From Neurospora crassa OR74A (lineage: Eukaryota; Ascomycota; Sordariomycetes; Sordariales; Sordariaceae), in contig NC_026506.1 in NCBI RefSeq assembly GCF_000182925.2, positions 1,364,001 to 1,428,000 on the forward strand: a DNA stretch of 64,000 nt, read 5' to 3'. Both the position numbers and the translations under genes were made by a program. The notes under the pieces were generated by a model. The model was given only the letters and a program-made list of their open reading frames with translations. It was not told where the DNA came from and ran no database searches. Positions within the stretch are counted from its first letter, which is position 1; every line of letters begins with the position of its first letter. Below are positions 11,221 to 22,984 of the stretch, piece after piece.

Positions 11221-12515
11221 CTTGTCGCATCTCACCCTCCTCTCTGGCTCATCGGAGATGCCGATTTCGGCACCAAGTTCGGCGATGGCATCGCGGGTAG
11301 AGTCTAGAGGTAAATTATGATTAGTATTTTTGTCGGCTTGCATCTATCAATGAAGGAATTGCGGGAATGCCAACTTCATCATGGGTACAACCGGAATGTC
11401 GTGATGACCGATTGTTTCCGGGGCAACCGGTGATCCCAGAGTGATTGGTGGTTTGGATGTCTCCCGTCAATGAAGACGGCTGTAACTGACCGATGAAGTC
11501 CCTCCAAGTTTTCCTGTAATATGGCACCATTGTTACGGGTAAGGCTAATCCGGAATTATGTAGATATCACCCTTTGTTCAACTGGCTCCAGAACAGTTTC
11601 CTTTTCTGACCTTTTAAATGTTTTGGTTGGAAAGGGGGTAGCAAGGAAGTGCGATAACAGAACAGGGGCCTAAAGACGTGCCAAGCCGTTAGTGCATGGC
11701 CCAAGCGGCCAAGCCTCATGGACCAAGATGTGTGAGGCTCTTGGGAGATTGAACAAGATGATTTCAGTCGGCAACATCGGATGCCAATTTGCAAGACCAC
11801 CTACTCAGATGATGTATAGGAATTTCGAACGGATGTTTTGGAGGAAAGACGAGAAATACTGTGGGGCACTGATAGGAAAACGATCCCATACATCAACCAC
11901 GGTGTTTATCCGTGGTACATACTTCGAAGCTCTGAATTTGTGACACAAAGTCGCAGTGCCCAACAATGCCTTACATCGTATTGAAGATTGGCCGAACCCA
12001 ACAAACAGTCAACAATTGAAAAATCATCCTGGCAAGCAGCGGATGTCATCATCTGCCACAAGTCATTCAAGTCCTATTCTGGCGACAGATCGTGTTCTTG
12101 GAAATCACCTGCTGGTTGATATTGGAGAGCCCTCGGTGGAGCATGGACCGTCGTGCCCTTCACTTGGCTCTAACTCGATTGATGTTGAGAACGTGAAAGT
12201 CGCCCAAAGAGGTTGCAGTTGGAGAAGCTCAGCTGAGGCCCGCACTCGATGTCCAGACCGCAGGGCAAGGCAGGACTGCGCACAGACGTCTACCCCAAAA
12301 TGCACAGGCGAGGGGCACCTGGTCTTGGCCGTTAAGGTTCCCCAAGCATATCTGGATAGGGCAGACTAGGCCACGATTAGGGCGGAGGGTAGATTTTCCG
12401 GCAACCCAAGCGAATTTCGGCTCCGCACACAGTCAATTTTGGTGAAATTTCGCATCTTCCGCAACTTCACACACAACCCACCCACGTCGACCCATCAACT
12501 CGATCAGTCGCGACA
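11221..12515. other. intergenic, divergent promoter of GH71 gene and eS28 gene
   Basis: About 1.3 kb between divergently transcribed genes. The first 300 bases next to 11220 may include a 5' UTR intron or an extra GH71 exon. The rest holds only short frames. No repeat or RNA gene seen. Confidence 0.5.
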
Positions 12516-12930
12516 ATGGATTCCTCTAAGGCCCCCGTCAAGCTCGTCAAGGTCACCCGCGTCCTCGGCCGTACCGGTATGCGAAATCCTCGCCGAAATG
12601 CTGTCAAAGTCGATTTTTCCCCACGAGGAAAGGCGATGTGACGGGCAAAACTCTCGCGATGACAGCGACACGGAAATGCTGACCATGGTGGAATTCTGCA
12701 GGCTCTCGCGGTGGTGTTACCCAGGTCCGCGTCGAGTTCATGGACGACCAGACCCGCTCCATCATCCGTAACGTCAAGGGCCCTGGTAAATAATAGCCCA
12801 TTCCGAGCATACACGCACAAACACAAACAGACAGCGAGAGCAGCAAAAACTAACAACTTGCCCAACAGTCCGTGAGGACGACATCCTTGTCCTTCTCGAG
12901 TCCGAGCGTGAGGCCCGCCGTCTCCGTTAA
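12516..12930 (+). CDS. rps-28: 40S ribosomal protein eS28 (RPS28)
   Basis: Three exons, 12516-12576, 12702-12785 and 12869-12930, encode 68 residues, the usual eukaryotic S28 length. The protein begins [20 protein letters not shown], continues [13 protein letters not shown] and ends [12 protein letters not shown], the near-invariant C-terminus of the family. Introns of 125 and 83 nt interrupt codons after the first base. The first lies before the GSRGGVTQ block. The protein is part of the 40S head near the mRNA exit. It is too small and broken up to appear as one open frame. Symbol given by ortholog name. Confidence 0.96.
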
Positions 12931-14425
12931 GAAGTTCGATGTGACGAAAAAGGGAGGAATGAGAATTACAGCGCGACCTCGGTTTTGGCCTGTCTCGACG
13001 AGGAACGATTACATCATGACTTGCGGCCAGGGAATTACGGAACATTCTGGGTTGGGGGTTCGGTAGAACGGCATTGCCATGATTATTTCCTCCCCAAAAA
13101 TCTGCTCGGCGCAGACGTTGCATTGATTCTGGACCGCTCCATTTCGCTGCAATCGTGTTCTTTCTCGTGAAGGAAAATGGGTGATGCACTTGGGACATTC
13201 TTTTGGGGACTCAGGAGGACGGAGGTTTCCAACACAACACCAACTCAGGCGGGCATGGACTTGAGGATCTCTACAGGCAACTCTATCTCGAATTTTCGAG
13301 GCCTCCGAGGTCCTGCTCCAGCGCCAACAGTGGCAGTCGAGATCCGACTCCGATCAGCAACAACGCCTTTTCGCGCGCCCATTAGTCAAGCAATGCCATG
13401 CCCTCAGGCAAACGTCAGCTCCAGTCCGTCCGCCCGCCATGCCCTGCAACCGAAGTCCAATCCTCCGTCCTACCGTGTCCGAAATGGGCTCCTGTTCCCA
13501 GACGGTTGTTGCCTTCCATGAAGACGGGAGACTTAAGGTACAACGACAGAGGGCCCTCTGATATTGCATCATGACAAATGTGGTAGGGTCGTAGAGATTT
13601 GTAGTAGCCAACTGGGACTGCTTGATCCTTGTGCTAGTCGTCGTGAAGCAATGATACCGGGCGCTAAATCTCGTTTTCGAGGCCTTTTGCTAACCGCCAA
13701 ATAGGTTTCCCAAACGCTATCCATGATATCTTGTTACTGCACCCAACAATCGAAGACCTGCAGTCTGGAAGAGAGTTATGAACCCCGCACACATCTCGTG
13801 TTTGCCTTGGTGACCCCTCTTAACTGGTGATATTTCTTGGGATCATCAGGCATTTGGGCATTAAGCGAGGATGAGGCGACGGGGATGAATAAGCCAGCAT
13901 TTGTCCCGTTTGCATGCATACTCCACAAAGGTACTGAATTCCCGAATTAAAGGGGTTTAGGTCCTCCCCTGTCACTTACCATTCTGGTCTTCGGTACCTG
14001 AAACCACCGCTTCGAGGTTTCGACCGCAAATCCACCGTCTTGGCAGCATGAACACACTCGCCTTTCTCGGAAATTCCTGTCGTTTAGCCATTGAATGTAA
14101 CCTCATTTGACCAGCCTACCTTCTCGCTACGCAGCCAGCTTGCCATCGACGGCCATGGAAATACGGCCTCCAGTCTTGTTCCGCCAATCGAGTCTTTCTT
14201 ATGACTGTCGATATGACTGGGAACAACGGTTTTCATTCCGAGAACCGAGATCGCGGGAGGCATGGCATGGCATACGAGTGCCAGTTCTTCTCCCCGCCTA
14301 GTCCATCAGATCTATATAAGATGACGCCAGCATGTCCAATGTGCTCTTGTGCTGCCTTCTACTCACGGCAACCTTGAACGTGCCAGCTCTATCGTCTCTG
14401 TTACTGCAGTTAACAGGAGAGCAAC
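12931..14425. other. intergenic, upstream of rhamnogalacturonan lyase
   Basis: About 1.5 kb between the eS28 stop and the lyase start. Apart from a TATA box at 14313-14320 no element is recognised; open frames are short and not conserved-looking. A long upstream region would suit a substrate-controlled gene. Confidence 0.5.
14313..14320 (+). promoter_or_regulatory. TATA box of rhamnogalacturonan lyase gene
   Basis: TATATAAG lies about 106 bp before the ATG at 14426, the usual distance for a TATA-driven, strongly regulated fungal gene. Confidence 0.55.
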
Positions 14426-16110
14426 ATGGGGTTCCTCACTCTCTTTCATATGGCCTTTTTGGCTGTTTCCCTCTTCGTCTCGGGGGCACTTGCTGCCTTT
14501 GGGTACACCACCTCCGGCAACAACTTTGTCATTGATGCCGGCTCTGCGAACCCTTTGATTTTCTCCGTGAGCAAGTCCAGCTGCGACATCAACTCGATCA
14601 GGTACCGCGGCACCGAACTCCAGTATAGCAAGCAGGGCAGCCACATCGGATCCGGCCTCGGCAAGGCCACCGTCTCTGTCAGCCAGATCAATGGGTCGAA
14701 GTCCAAGTTCATCAAGGTGACCTGCGTCACTTCGACCCTGACCCAGTACATGATCGTCAAGGAGGCCGACAGCACCATCTACATGGCCACATACATCACG
14801 GCCGAGCCCGCGATCGGCGAGCTTCGCTTCATTGCCCGCTTGTTGTCCGACAAGCTCCCGTACGAGTACCCCTATGGCGAGGTTTCTACCACCAAAGGAT
14901 CTTCCTCCACCGTCGAGGGCTCCGATGTATTCGTCGTCAACGGCCAGACCCGCTCCAAGTTCTACTCTTCTACTCGCTTTATCGACGAGGATTCACACTG
15001 CGTCTACGGCGGCTCCGACCTCACGCACGTCTGCATCATCACGCCCCAGCAGGAATCCTCCTCGGGCGGTCCTTTCTTCCGCGACATCGACTCCAACAAC
15101 GCCGGCGAAAGCACCAACCTGTACAACTACATGAACAGCGGGCACGTCCAGACCGAAGACCGCCGCATGGGCCTGCATGGTCCGTACCTGATGACCTTTT
15201 CGCGCTCGGGCATCCCGAAGCTTAAGACCGTCGACATCTCCTGGTTCGGCGAGCTCGGCGTGACCGGCTACGTGCCCGACTCGCAGCGCGGCACCGTCAT
15301 CGGGCGCGCCACCGGTATCCCCTCCGGCTTCGAGGGCGTCGTACACTGGTACAACGCTGCGGCGCAGTACTGGGTCAGGACGGCCCCCAACGGAGATTTC
15401 ACCTCGCCCAAGATGAAGCCGGGCACCTACACCATGGTGCTCTACCAGACCGAGTTCAAGGTAGCCACCTCGACCGTGACCGTCTCCGCGGGTAAAACTA
15501 CCACCGCCAGCATCGCCAGCACCTTCAACACCAGCCACACGACGCTGTTCAAGATCGGCGAGTACGACGGCCAGCCCACCGGGTTCCGCAACGCCGACAA
15601 GTTTTTGCGCATGCACCCCTCCGACAGCCGCATGTCGAGCTGGGGCCCGCTGACGTACACCGTCGGTAGCTCTTCGCTGAACGACTTCCCCATGGCCGTG
15701 TTCAAGAGCGTTAATAACCCCGTTACGATCAAGTTCAACCTGGGCAGCGCGCCGAGCCAGGCGACCACGCTCAGGATCGCCACTACTCTGTCCTTTGCTG
15801 GTGCGCGCCCGCAGGTGGTGGTGAATGGGTGGTCGGCGCCCGCTCCCGCTGCTCCTGCCAAGATTGATAGTCGTGGTGTCACCAGAGGCGCGTATAGGGG
15901 GTATGGAGAGGTCTATGATGTGGCGGTGCCGGCGGGTAAGCTGATTAGTGGGACGAATACCATCACCATTAGTGCGCTGTCAGGGAGCAGTGGGGCTACC
16001 TTTTTGAGTCCTAACTTTGTGAGTATTCCCTTTCGGGCTTTCTTGATTGTGAAAAGGGCATTTACTAATGTTGGATCCAGATCTTCGATGCCGTTGAGCT
16101 CTTTTACTAA
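14426..16110 (+). CDS. secreted rhamnogalacturonan lyase, polysaccharide lyase family 4
   Basis: Two exons, 14426-16018 and 16081-16110, give 540 residues. The 62-nt intron has a GTGAGT donor and TACTAA branch; the second exon adds only IFDAVELFY. Residues 1-23 are a clear signal peptide (hydrophobic [15 protein letters not shown]). The mature protein starts [16 protein letters not shown], typical of PL4 rhamnogalacturonan lyases, which cut the alpha-1,4 bond between rhamnose and galacturonate in pectin by beta-elimination. The layout fits the three-domain family: catalytic beta-sandwich (about 24-270), a fibronectin-III-like middle (about 275-350, containing [12 protein letters not shown]) and a C-terminal carbohydrate-binding-like domain (about 360-540). 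Catalytic Lys and His positions were not aligned. It faces a sugar transporter gene whose stop is about 210 bp away. Confidence 0.93.
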
Positions 16111-16320
16111 AGTCGTGGCGGAGTGGCAGCAGCCTTTTGTCTTCTTACTACAAGTTGTTTCTGCATGCTTCAACTGTAGTCTCTTTTTTTGGCGTCGAGA
16201 ACAGCCTCCATGTACACAAGGCTTTATTCATTCAAACATACGCTTGCGACTCCTGGGTCTCGCAGCCCATTCAGAATCATAATCGGATGACATGCATAAC
16301 AAATTATGGAGAAACAAGAC

Positions 16321-18261
16321 CTACCTTGCCATGCCTCTTCCATCACCAAGCAACGGCCTACCCAGTGTCTCATTCTCCTCGTCCTCCTCGTTCCCATCTT
16401 CCCTCTCATCAGCCAAAAGCAAAGACGTAGTTGACGGAGTTCCACCCTCATACCCGCCAAACAGCACCTCCATATCCTCCAGCGGACGTCCCTTGGTCTC
16501 AGGATAGAGCAAGAAGATAATCGGTACGCACGCCAAATTGACCGCCATGAAGAAGAAGTAAATCTTCGAGCCAAGCTCTGCGATCCCGATAGGCCACAGT
16601 TGGGAAACAATGATTGACCCGACCGCGCCACCAGAAGCAGCGAAGCTCAAACCACGCGCGCGAGCGGCAGTGGGGAAGATCTCAGACCCGTAGACCCAAG
16701 CTGCCGGGCCGAAACCCATGCTGTAGCCAAGCGAGTAGATGAAGATGAAGACGACGCAGGTGTAGTCTGAGGCGCGGTTGGTGTTGTTGGGGTAAGCGAG
16801 GGGGAGGGCACCGTTGATCTTGATGTCCGGGTTTTGGAGTCAGCAGTCAAAACTTTACTTTCACATTCCTTTGTCCCAGTCCAAGTCCTAGTTAGGTCCA
16901 ACAGGCAAATAGAAACGTGTAACTCACCAACAATGCAAAAGCCATAATCCCCGCCCCAACAGCCAGTGTCATCCTCCTTCCCACCTTATCAATAACAAAC
17001 ATCTCCAACACCGTACACCCAATCTTCAGGGTGCTCTCGATCCCGCCCGCCAGCAGCGACACGCGCGGGCTCAGTCCCAACACCCTAAACAGGTCCGGCA
17101 GATAATACTTCATGGCCGTAGCGCCGCACATCTGCGCCATGAAATGGAGCAGTGCAGCTCGCCACAGGCGCGTGAACAAGCTGGGGTTGGTGAAAAGGGA
17201 GGTCCATTTCTTCAGGCTAGTGGCCTGGTAGGCGCACACATTGCGCTTGATGTCTGTCAGTTCGCTTTGGATTTGCGAAGGGGTGAAGGATCCTTCGCGG
17301 TAGAACTGCAGGGCTTTGAGGGCTTCGTCAGGGCGGCCGTGCTCGACGAGCCACCGCGGAGACTCGTGCAGGAAGGGGAGGCCGACGAAGAAGATGAGGG
17401 CGGGGATGAAGGAGAGGGACACGGACAGGCGCCATCCGCTGAGGTAGCCGTGTGAGCTGTTCCAGAAGGTTATGGCATAGCCGACCCTACAAAATGTCAG
17501 AGTGACTCGAGGTTGTTGTGATGGATACCACTTACCAGAAGCCAGAGGCAAGTCCGGCTACAAACCCGACATGGTTCAAAACAACAAGTCTGCCTCGCTG
17601 TTTGGCCGGGGCAATTTCACTGTGCAACAGATCACGGGTCAGCCCTATGGACATGTAGATCATCTCGCTTGTGATGAATTTCAAACAAGAAAATCCCTGT
17701 CACATACCTCTGATACAATGGCACACTCGTCGAGACAATACCGGTGCCCAAGCCAGAAACAACCCGTCCAAATATCACCATACTAAGAGCCACCGACCCA
17801 GACGCAGCAGCCTGAAGTGCCTGGCCTACGCATAACACGGACATGCCCACCATGGCAGCATAGCGACGGCCGAGCAGATCCGTCGCGGGACGGGAGAAGA
17901 AGATGTAACTCAGCCATGTGCCGAGGTAGTTGATGGATGTGATGAGGCCGCGCTTATATGGACCATAGCCAGGGATGGTCTCGCGGAAGCCTGGATGGGC
18001 GAGGACCGAGGCGAGAACGCCAACGTTGTATCTGTGCAGTGTCAGTAAGTGTAACTCCGGAGCCAGTTCTCCGATCACCAAATCGATGCACTTCACTTGG
18101 TACAGAGACTTGATCTCTGTGATACCACGATGTTTGGGAGAGCTGGAACTCGAAAAGTCTTACCCCCAGACAAATGAGCCAAGAGCAAGCAACAGACTAA
18201 AGAAATGCAAGCGCGTCGAGGCTTTGGAGAAGCCCAGGCCCAGGTCCTTGATTCCGTTCAT
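16321..18261 (-). CDS. MFS sugar transporter
   Basis: Five exons, 18261-18164, 18031-17708, 17619-17536, 17486-16928 and 16818-16321, give 520 residues in closed phase. The ATG at 18261 starts MNGIKDLGLGFS. Sugar-porter signatures are present: DLLGRRYAAMVG between TM2 and TM3, GRVVSGLGTGIVSTSVPLYQ followed by SEIAPAKQRGRL, HESPRWLVEHGRPDEAL after TM6, VGRRMTLAVG, and PETKGRPLEDME after TM12. Twelve membrane segments are expected. The short cytoplasmic tail is acidic (EDGNEEDEENE). The fourth acceptor (CATCAAG at 16819-16821) is the only one without a pyrimidine tract; it was chosen because an in-frame stop lies just upstream and phase is kept. The substrate cannot be read from sequence; the convergent pectin lyase makes a pectin-derived sugar a reasonable guess. 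Confidence 0.9.
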
Positions 18262-19943
18262 GATCGACAACGAATGCCTATCCTCCGAATACACTCCTTT
18301 TTCCGTCTCGCAAAGTAGTCTGAAAAACAGGGCAAAGACCCGATTCGATGGTTGGCGGCACTGGTACCTTGCCTATTTCTGAGCAAACCAACAAACAGCG
18401 GCAACTCGAACCTGAAACAATCGGAATGGTAGTTCCGTGATGAGATGGTTGGATGATGATGGGAAAAAGGCCTGCCAACTTCCTTCTTGACTTCCAAGAG
18501 TGGCCGGGCAGCTTTTGCTCATACGAGACTTGTCCATAGGATTCGTTGGGTTTCAATATGAGCACTGGACGGGGAATGGGGGCATCACTTGGTGACACTG
18601 TCGAGACTGCGCACTGCCATGAGCTTTTCCCCCGGATTTGCGCCCCTAGTTGCGTCACCTGAATCAAATGAATGCAACTCATTCCCGCGCACCGTGTGTG
18701 CCGCCGCAGCAACGGGATTGGTAGGCAGTTGAGCTGACGAAGGGGCTGATTCGAACCGATTGGGACGACGTCTGTAAAAATCCATCGGAACGAAAGGTGC
18801 GGGGGTTTTGACTGACACACACCTCATCGACAAGCAGTTGGAACTTGGGGATTGTAATAGGACTCACATTTGAACGACGCGCGGAATCCCGTTCCGGACA
18901 GCTCCCCGCATTCTTTGTGTTTGCAAGAGTTCCAGCCAGGCCTTGATTGATTGATGAGTGGCTGGTTTCAGGTTTCATTCCCGAATCGAAAAGTGATGTT
19001 CGCACCTCTTCATAGGAGAACTCACGATGTTTTTCTGTCCCGCTTTGTGAACTTGATACGTGACGGCGGCAATATTTAACGTCCAGTCAGCATCAGCCCA
19101 CTATGCATCACAGCCAACGAACTTTTCCAAACTGAAGGGGGAAAAGTAAAGAATTCTCATGCAAACCCCTCGATAACTATCACCAACATTGGAGTAAGGG
19201 GAGGCGCTTATACTTGATGCTTTCCATTTGCTCAAGGCATCCACTTGGCAGCCTCGCAAGCTCACGCCATTTGCAGTCCGGAAAAGGCACTTGAACCAAT
19301 GGTTTACCTGGCTCGCCCCATGTGTATCGTGCATTTCACGATGCTGTGACGGACAGGTGTCGGTTCGGTACCTGCATCCGTCAACAAGGTTTGTGGGGCA
19401 TGTCTGGGACGGGAAGTTTTTGCGAGTTCGCGGTCTCGGAAGATTGCATTCCAAGGCACAATGCCAAGTCCAGAATGTTTTAGTTAAATTCCTCTTGGGG
19501 GGCAGCCATCAAGAGGCGTGATTGCAAGCCGGGCACGGCGAGTGCCTGAGTCAAACACTGCTGCAGGTACACATGTTGGTTGATGGCTTGCGGATGGCGT
19601 CACCAATGAAGGAAAGTGGACTGAAGCAGGATACACTCTTGGATACGGCAGGAGGTAGGAGGTCAGGAACAAACGCTCCAACACCCCTTCATCTTTGTGT
19701 TGTGAGGTTTCAAGTTATTCCTTCCCCCATTTTCAAGTACAATAAATGTGAAAGGGAAGGGATGGCCGGGACAGATATAACAAAACTGATCATGAGCCTC
19801 GTCCCTCTCCTTTGATGAGCGCTGTGAGTTCTGTCATCCCAAAGTTGCTGTACGACTGGCTGTACGATTTGCTTTTTCCAAGATGCCACACTCACGCTCA
19901 TTGTCAGAACAATCATGCCTGCTCTCCAATATAGACTTCAGTC
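18262..19943. other. intergenic, divergent promoters of two MFS genes
   Basis: About 1.7 kb between the starts of the minus-strand sugar transporter and the plus-strand MFS gene. Only short frames; no RNA gene or repeat recognised. Confidence 0.5.
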
Positions 19944-21728
19944 ATGAAGATAGAGATGGATCCCGGCATGGTCTGCCATACAGTACATCACCTACCTACC
20001 TCATTCACATATTCTCCTCCTTTTCCGCCCCCAGTCACTAACTACCCCATAGCACACCCTTCCCAACATGATGACAACAATTATCACGACCCCGATTCGG
20101 CTCTACCTCTCTTACTAACCCCCAAGGAAACCGAGTCCATCTCCTGGACCGACCTCCCCAACAAAAGCCAGCTTCTCATTCTCTCCCTCTGCCGCTTTTC
20201 CGATTCTCTATCCAACCTCTTCCTACTCCCTTACCTCTTTTCCCTCGTCCGCTCCGCCGTCTCCCCATCCAGTACTCCCAGCTTAGCCGCGGGAAACGAT
20301 GACATAGTAACTTACTACACCTCCATCTCCACCACGGCCCTGGTGTCGACTTACTCCGGCATCTTAGTGGCTGGTTTTCCGTTGACTCAACTACTTGCTT
20401 CATTTCTCCCCTGGAGGAAACATGGGGAAAGACTTCCCATCATATGGAGTCTAGCCATCTCGGCAGTTGCAAGCCTGGCGTTTGGGCTTAGTCGGTCGTT
20501 TTGGGCTTTGTCGTTTTGGAGAATGGTGATGGGACTGGCGAGTGGGAATGAAGGGATGCTGAGGAGTATGGCGGGTAAATTTGCTGGTAGGGAGAAGAAG
20601 TGCCGAGACAAGGCTTACCACATCCTGTCAATGGCGAGCAACCTTGGAATGGTGGCTGGGCTGGCGATGGGTGGGCTTTTGGCCGAGCCGGTGAAGGCAT
20701 TTCCGGGGTTGTTTGGTACGAAAGGGGCGTTGAATTGGAATGGAAGTGAGGAGGGAGTGAGGTGGATGGTTGAATACCCATTTGCGTTGCCCTCGGTGGT
20801 GAACACCATGTTAATTGGGGTAGTGGCGGCGGTAGCTGCAGGATGGTTGAGGGAAACGACGCCTGAGCAAGACCAGGCCGAAGATGGCACTGGGTATCTC
20901 CCACAGAGATCATATATTCTCCTCAGCAACACTTCAACAATTCTCTCCTTCCACCGCACCGAAAAGCCCACACCCATATCTTCCATTCTCTCCGCCCTTA
21001 CAACCCGTACTCTCCCACCCTTGATGTCCTCCTTCCTACTCACCCTCCACACCTCCGCCTTCACTTTCATTCTCCCTCTCCACATCTCCACCCCTTCTTC
21101 ACCTTACAGTCCCCTCTTGTCAAACTCCTTCCACTCCCTAGTGCCCACCCTCTTCCGCTTCACCGGGGGGCTTTCCCTCTCACCCCTTGTTATCTCTCTC
21201 TACCTCTCCCTATTTGGGCTTCTCGGCCTCCTTTTTCGAGGGTTCATCTACCCCCGGTGGCAGAACCGGCTAAGCACTGTGGGCTTGTTCGAGCTCTCGC
21301 TGGCTATCTTTCCCTTTGTGTATCTGGTGACTCCTTACCTTTCTTTGTTTCCTTGGGGTCACCAGGATACCACTGAGGGGTGCGCCGAGATCATCATGAA
21401 GTGGATTGCTTTGGGGGTGGTAATAGGGGGACAGACGCTGGCAATGACGATGGCGGTGCCTAGTGCCGAGATTCTGCTTGCTGAGTCGGCATCGTCGGAG
21501 GAGGGGGTGCAGGAGAAGGTACGGGTGGTGGGAAATATGGTGACGAGCCTGGCGAGCGTGGTTGGGCCGGTCGTTGGAGGCGTGGTGTATGCGAAAGGGG
21601 TGAGAGAGGGAGTGGTGGGTACTGCTTGGTGGTTTTATTTGGCTGTTGTGGCGATTGCGACGGCAGTGTGGTGTGTATGCTTTCAAGGGAGAGTGTATGA
21701 GGAGCCCGTGGATGAAGAAAAGAGGTAG
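19944..21728 (+). CDS. MFS transporter, drug/H+ antiporter-like (YCR023C / ZIFL-type)
   Basis: An intronless frame of 594 residues begins at the ATG at 19944. The N-terminal 65 residues are hydrophilic and His/Pro-rich, followed by about twelve hydrophobic segments. After TM4 comes GMLRSMAGKFAGREKKCRDKA, then MASNLGMVAGLAMGGLLAEPVKAFPGLFG. That arrangement, with the gap-filled LAEPVKAFPGLFG loop, is typical of the DHA1-like subfamily that includes yeast YCR023C and plant zinc-induced facilitators. A Ser/Pro-rich cytosolic loop (about 375-400) sits mid-protein. The last segment ends with an acidic tail (EEPVDEEKR). Substrate unknown. The absence of introns contrasts with the neighbouring transporter. 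Confidence 0.82.
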   Translation: MKIEMDPGMVCHTVHHLPTSFTYSPPFPPPVTNYPIAHPSQHDDNNYHDPDSALPLLLTPKETESISWTDLPNKSQLLILSLCRFSDSLSNLFLLPYLFSLVRSAVSPSSTPSLAAGNDDIVTYYTSISTTALVSTYSGILVAGFPLTQLLASFLPWRKHGERLPIIWSLAISAVASLAFGLSRSFWALSFWRMVMGLASGNEGMLRSMAGKFAGREKKCRDKAYHILSMASNLGMVAGLAMGGLLAEPVKAFPGLFGTKGALNWNGSEEGVRWMVEYPFALPSVVNTMLIGVVAAVAAGWLRETTPEQDQAEDGTGYLPQRSYILLSNTSTILSFHRTEKPTPISSILSALTTRTLPPLMSSFLLTLHTSAFTFILPLHISTPSSPYSPLLSNSFHSLVPTLFRFTGGLSLSPLVISLYLSLFGLLGLLFRGFIYPRWQNRLSTVGLFELSLAIFPFVYLVTPYLSLFPWGHQDTTEGCAEIIMKWIALGVVIGGQTLAMTMAVPSAEILLAESASSEEGVQEKVRVVGNMVTSLASVVGPVVGGVVYAKGVREGVVGTAWWFYLAVVAIATAVWCVCFQGRVYEEPVDEEKR

Positions 21729-22089
21729 ATATCGGTAATTTTGGATGTGTGAAAGCATTGAATAGGGGTTAATGGCTGGGTTCTGGTCAGCTCTGAACAT
21801 ACCTCAAAATATGAGTACGGCTTTTATTCTGATGTGTAATAAAAACTAGCAGTTTACGACTTGGTAACGTGTATAGAATAGTATGACAGCAAGCGACATA
21901 GCTTGACTTTCGGCAAGCCGACAGCTGTACGGATTTCTCTTCTGTTTCATCACACCATTACGATTTAACATCCCGTATCACGAACAATGATACATCTTTC
22001 CCACATCACCCTTCACACTCAACGAAAAAAGAAAAAAAAAAGAGACCCCTTTCACGACTCAGGTTGACGAACCTCCATCACCCACCCCC
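21729..22089. other. intergenic, convergent 3' regions
   Basis: About 360 bp between the MFS stop and the AA8-protein stop. AT-rich with an A-run near 22025-22040. Holds the two 3' UTRs; nothing else seen. Confidence 0.6.
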
Positions 22090-22984
22090 TCAAGTCGCCT
22101 CACCCGCAGCAGCCAGCGCAGCCACCTTCTCCGCAAAGTCCTTATTCTTCGCCACCGCCAAATCATAAATCGGGTGTCCCAAACTATCATGAATGCCAAA
22201 CGTAGACTGTACGTCCGCCGGCGTATCGACCTTGGTATTCCCGTACGCATACGCCAGCGTGGTCTGATACTCCGGATCAATGTTGCCACTGATACCCGTG
22301 GACTCATCATCCCCCCACGACGAGCAGCCGGTGCACTTGGCCGTGACCTGGAAATGCGTCGCGTTGACGTGCGTGCCCTTTTTCAGGACAGTGTAGTGTG
22401 AGTCGGTGTAGATGGGCGGGGAGTAGTAGCCGCTGTTTGTTTTGGGTAGGGGGTATTAATTTGTGGTTAGTGGGTGGCCTCAGATGTATATGATGATGGG
22501 GGAGAGAACATAAAGAAAGAAAGGGGGTTGATTTGTTGGTGAAACGTGATGGGATGGGATGCGGAGGAGGAGAAACGTAAAATAAAACGTACTAAGCAAT
22601 TCTTGGAGAGAGGACGACTTCCTTGTCGTTCGTCCAGGCGATACCAAGCGGGTTGTAAGTCATGTGGCCGCCCCAGGCAAAGCCGGCCCAGCCGACGTCG
22701 ATGGGCGCGACGATCTGGAGGACGGTGTCGTAGATGAGGTCGGCGGGAATGACGTCGGGTATGGCGACGCGGAAGATGATGCTGCGGTCGCTGGTGTAGG
22801 AGGCGAAGGTCAGGCCTGTGTCGGCATCTATGTAGACGCTGGAGTCTGGCTCGAACTGTCTGGGAGCTTTCGGCAAAGGTCAGCTTTGTTCGGTATGAGG
22901 TTCGAGATGGGGAATCTTACTGAGAGCTGGCTTGCTGGCTCCCAGGAGACTAGCTAGACTCGTTGCTACTCGTGGAAGATGCAT
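22090..22984 (-). CDS. stand-alone cellobiose-dehydrogenase-type cytochrome domain protein (AA8)
   Basis: Three exons, 22984-22921, 22866-22593 and 22432-22090, give 226 residues; introns are 54 and 160 nt. The fold is the haem b DOMON-type domain found at the N-terminus of cellobiose dehydrogenase. Visible blocks are PRQFEPDSSVYIDADTGLTF, VGWAGFAWGGHMTYNPLGIAW and GYYSPPIYTDSHYTVL. M90 (in GGHMTYNP) is the probable axial methionine, and H194 (TFGIHDSLGH) a good candidate for the histidine ligand. A CxxC pair sits at C146/C149. The N-terminus (MHLPRVATSLASLLGASKPA) is short and only weakly signal-like. The stop follows the cytochrome domain directly: no linker, flavodehydrogenase or cellulose-binding module follows. 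Such proteins may pass electrons to lytic polysaccharide monooxygenases, but this is inference. Confidence 0.85.

Noticed and set aside
12577-12701. Intronic snoRNA in the eS28 gene
   Set aside because: A GATGAC and a CTGA occur in intron 1, but they are only about 20 nt apart and lack a terminal stem; too small for a C/D snoRNA.
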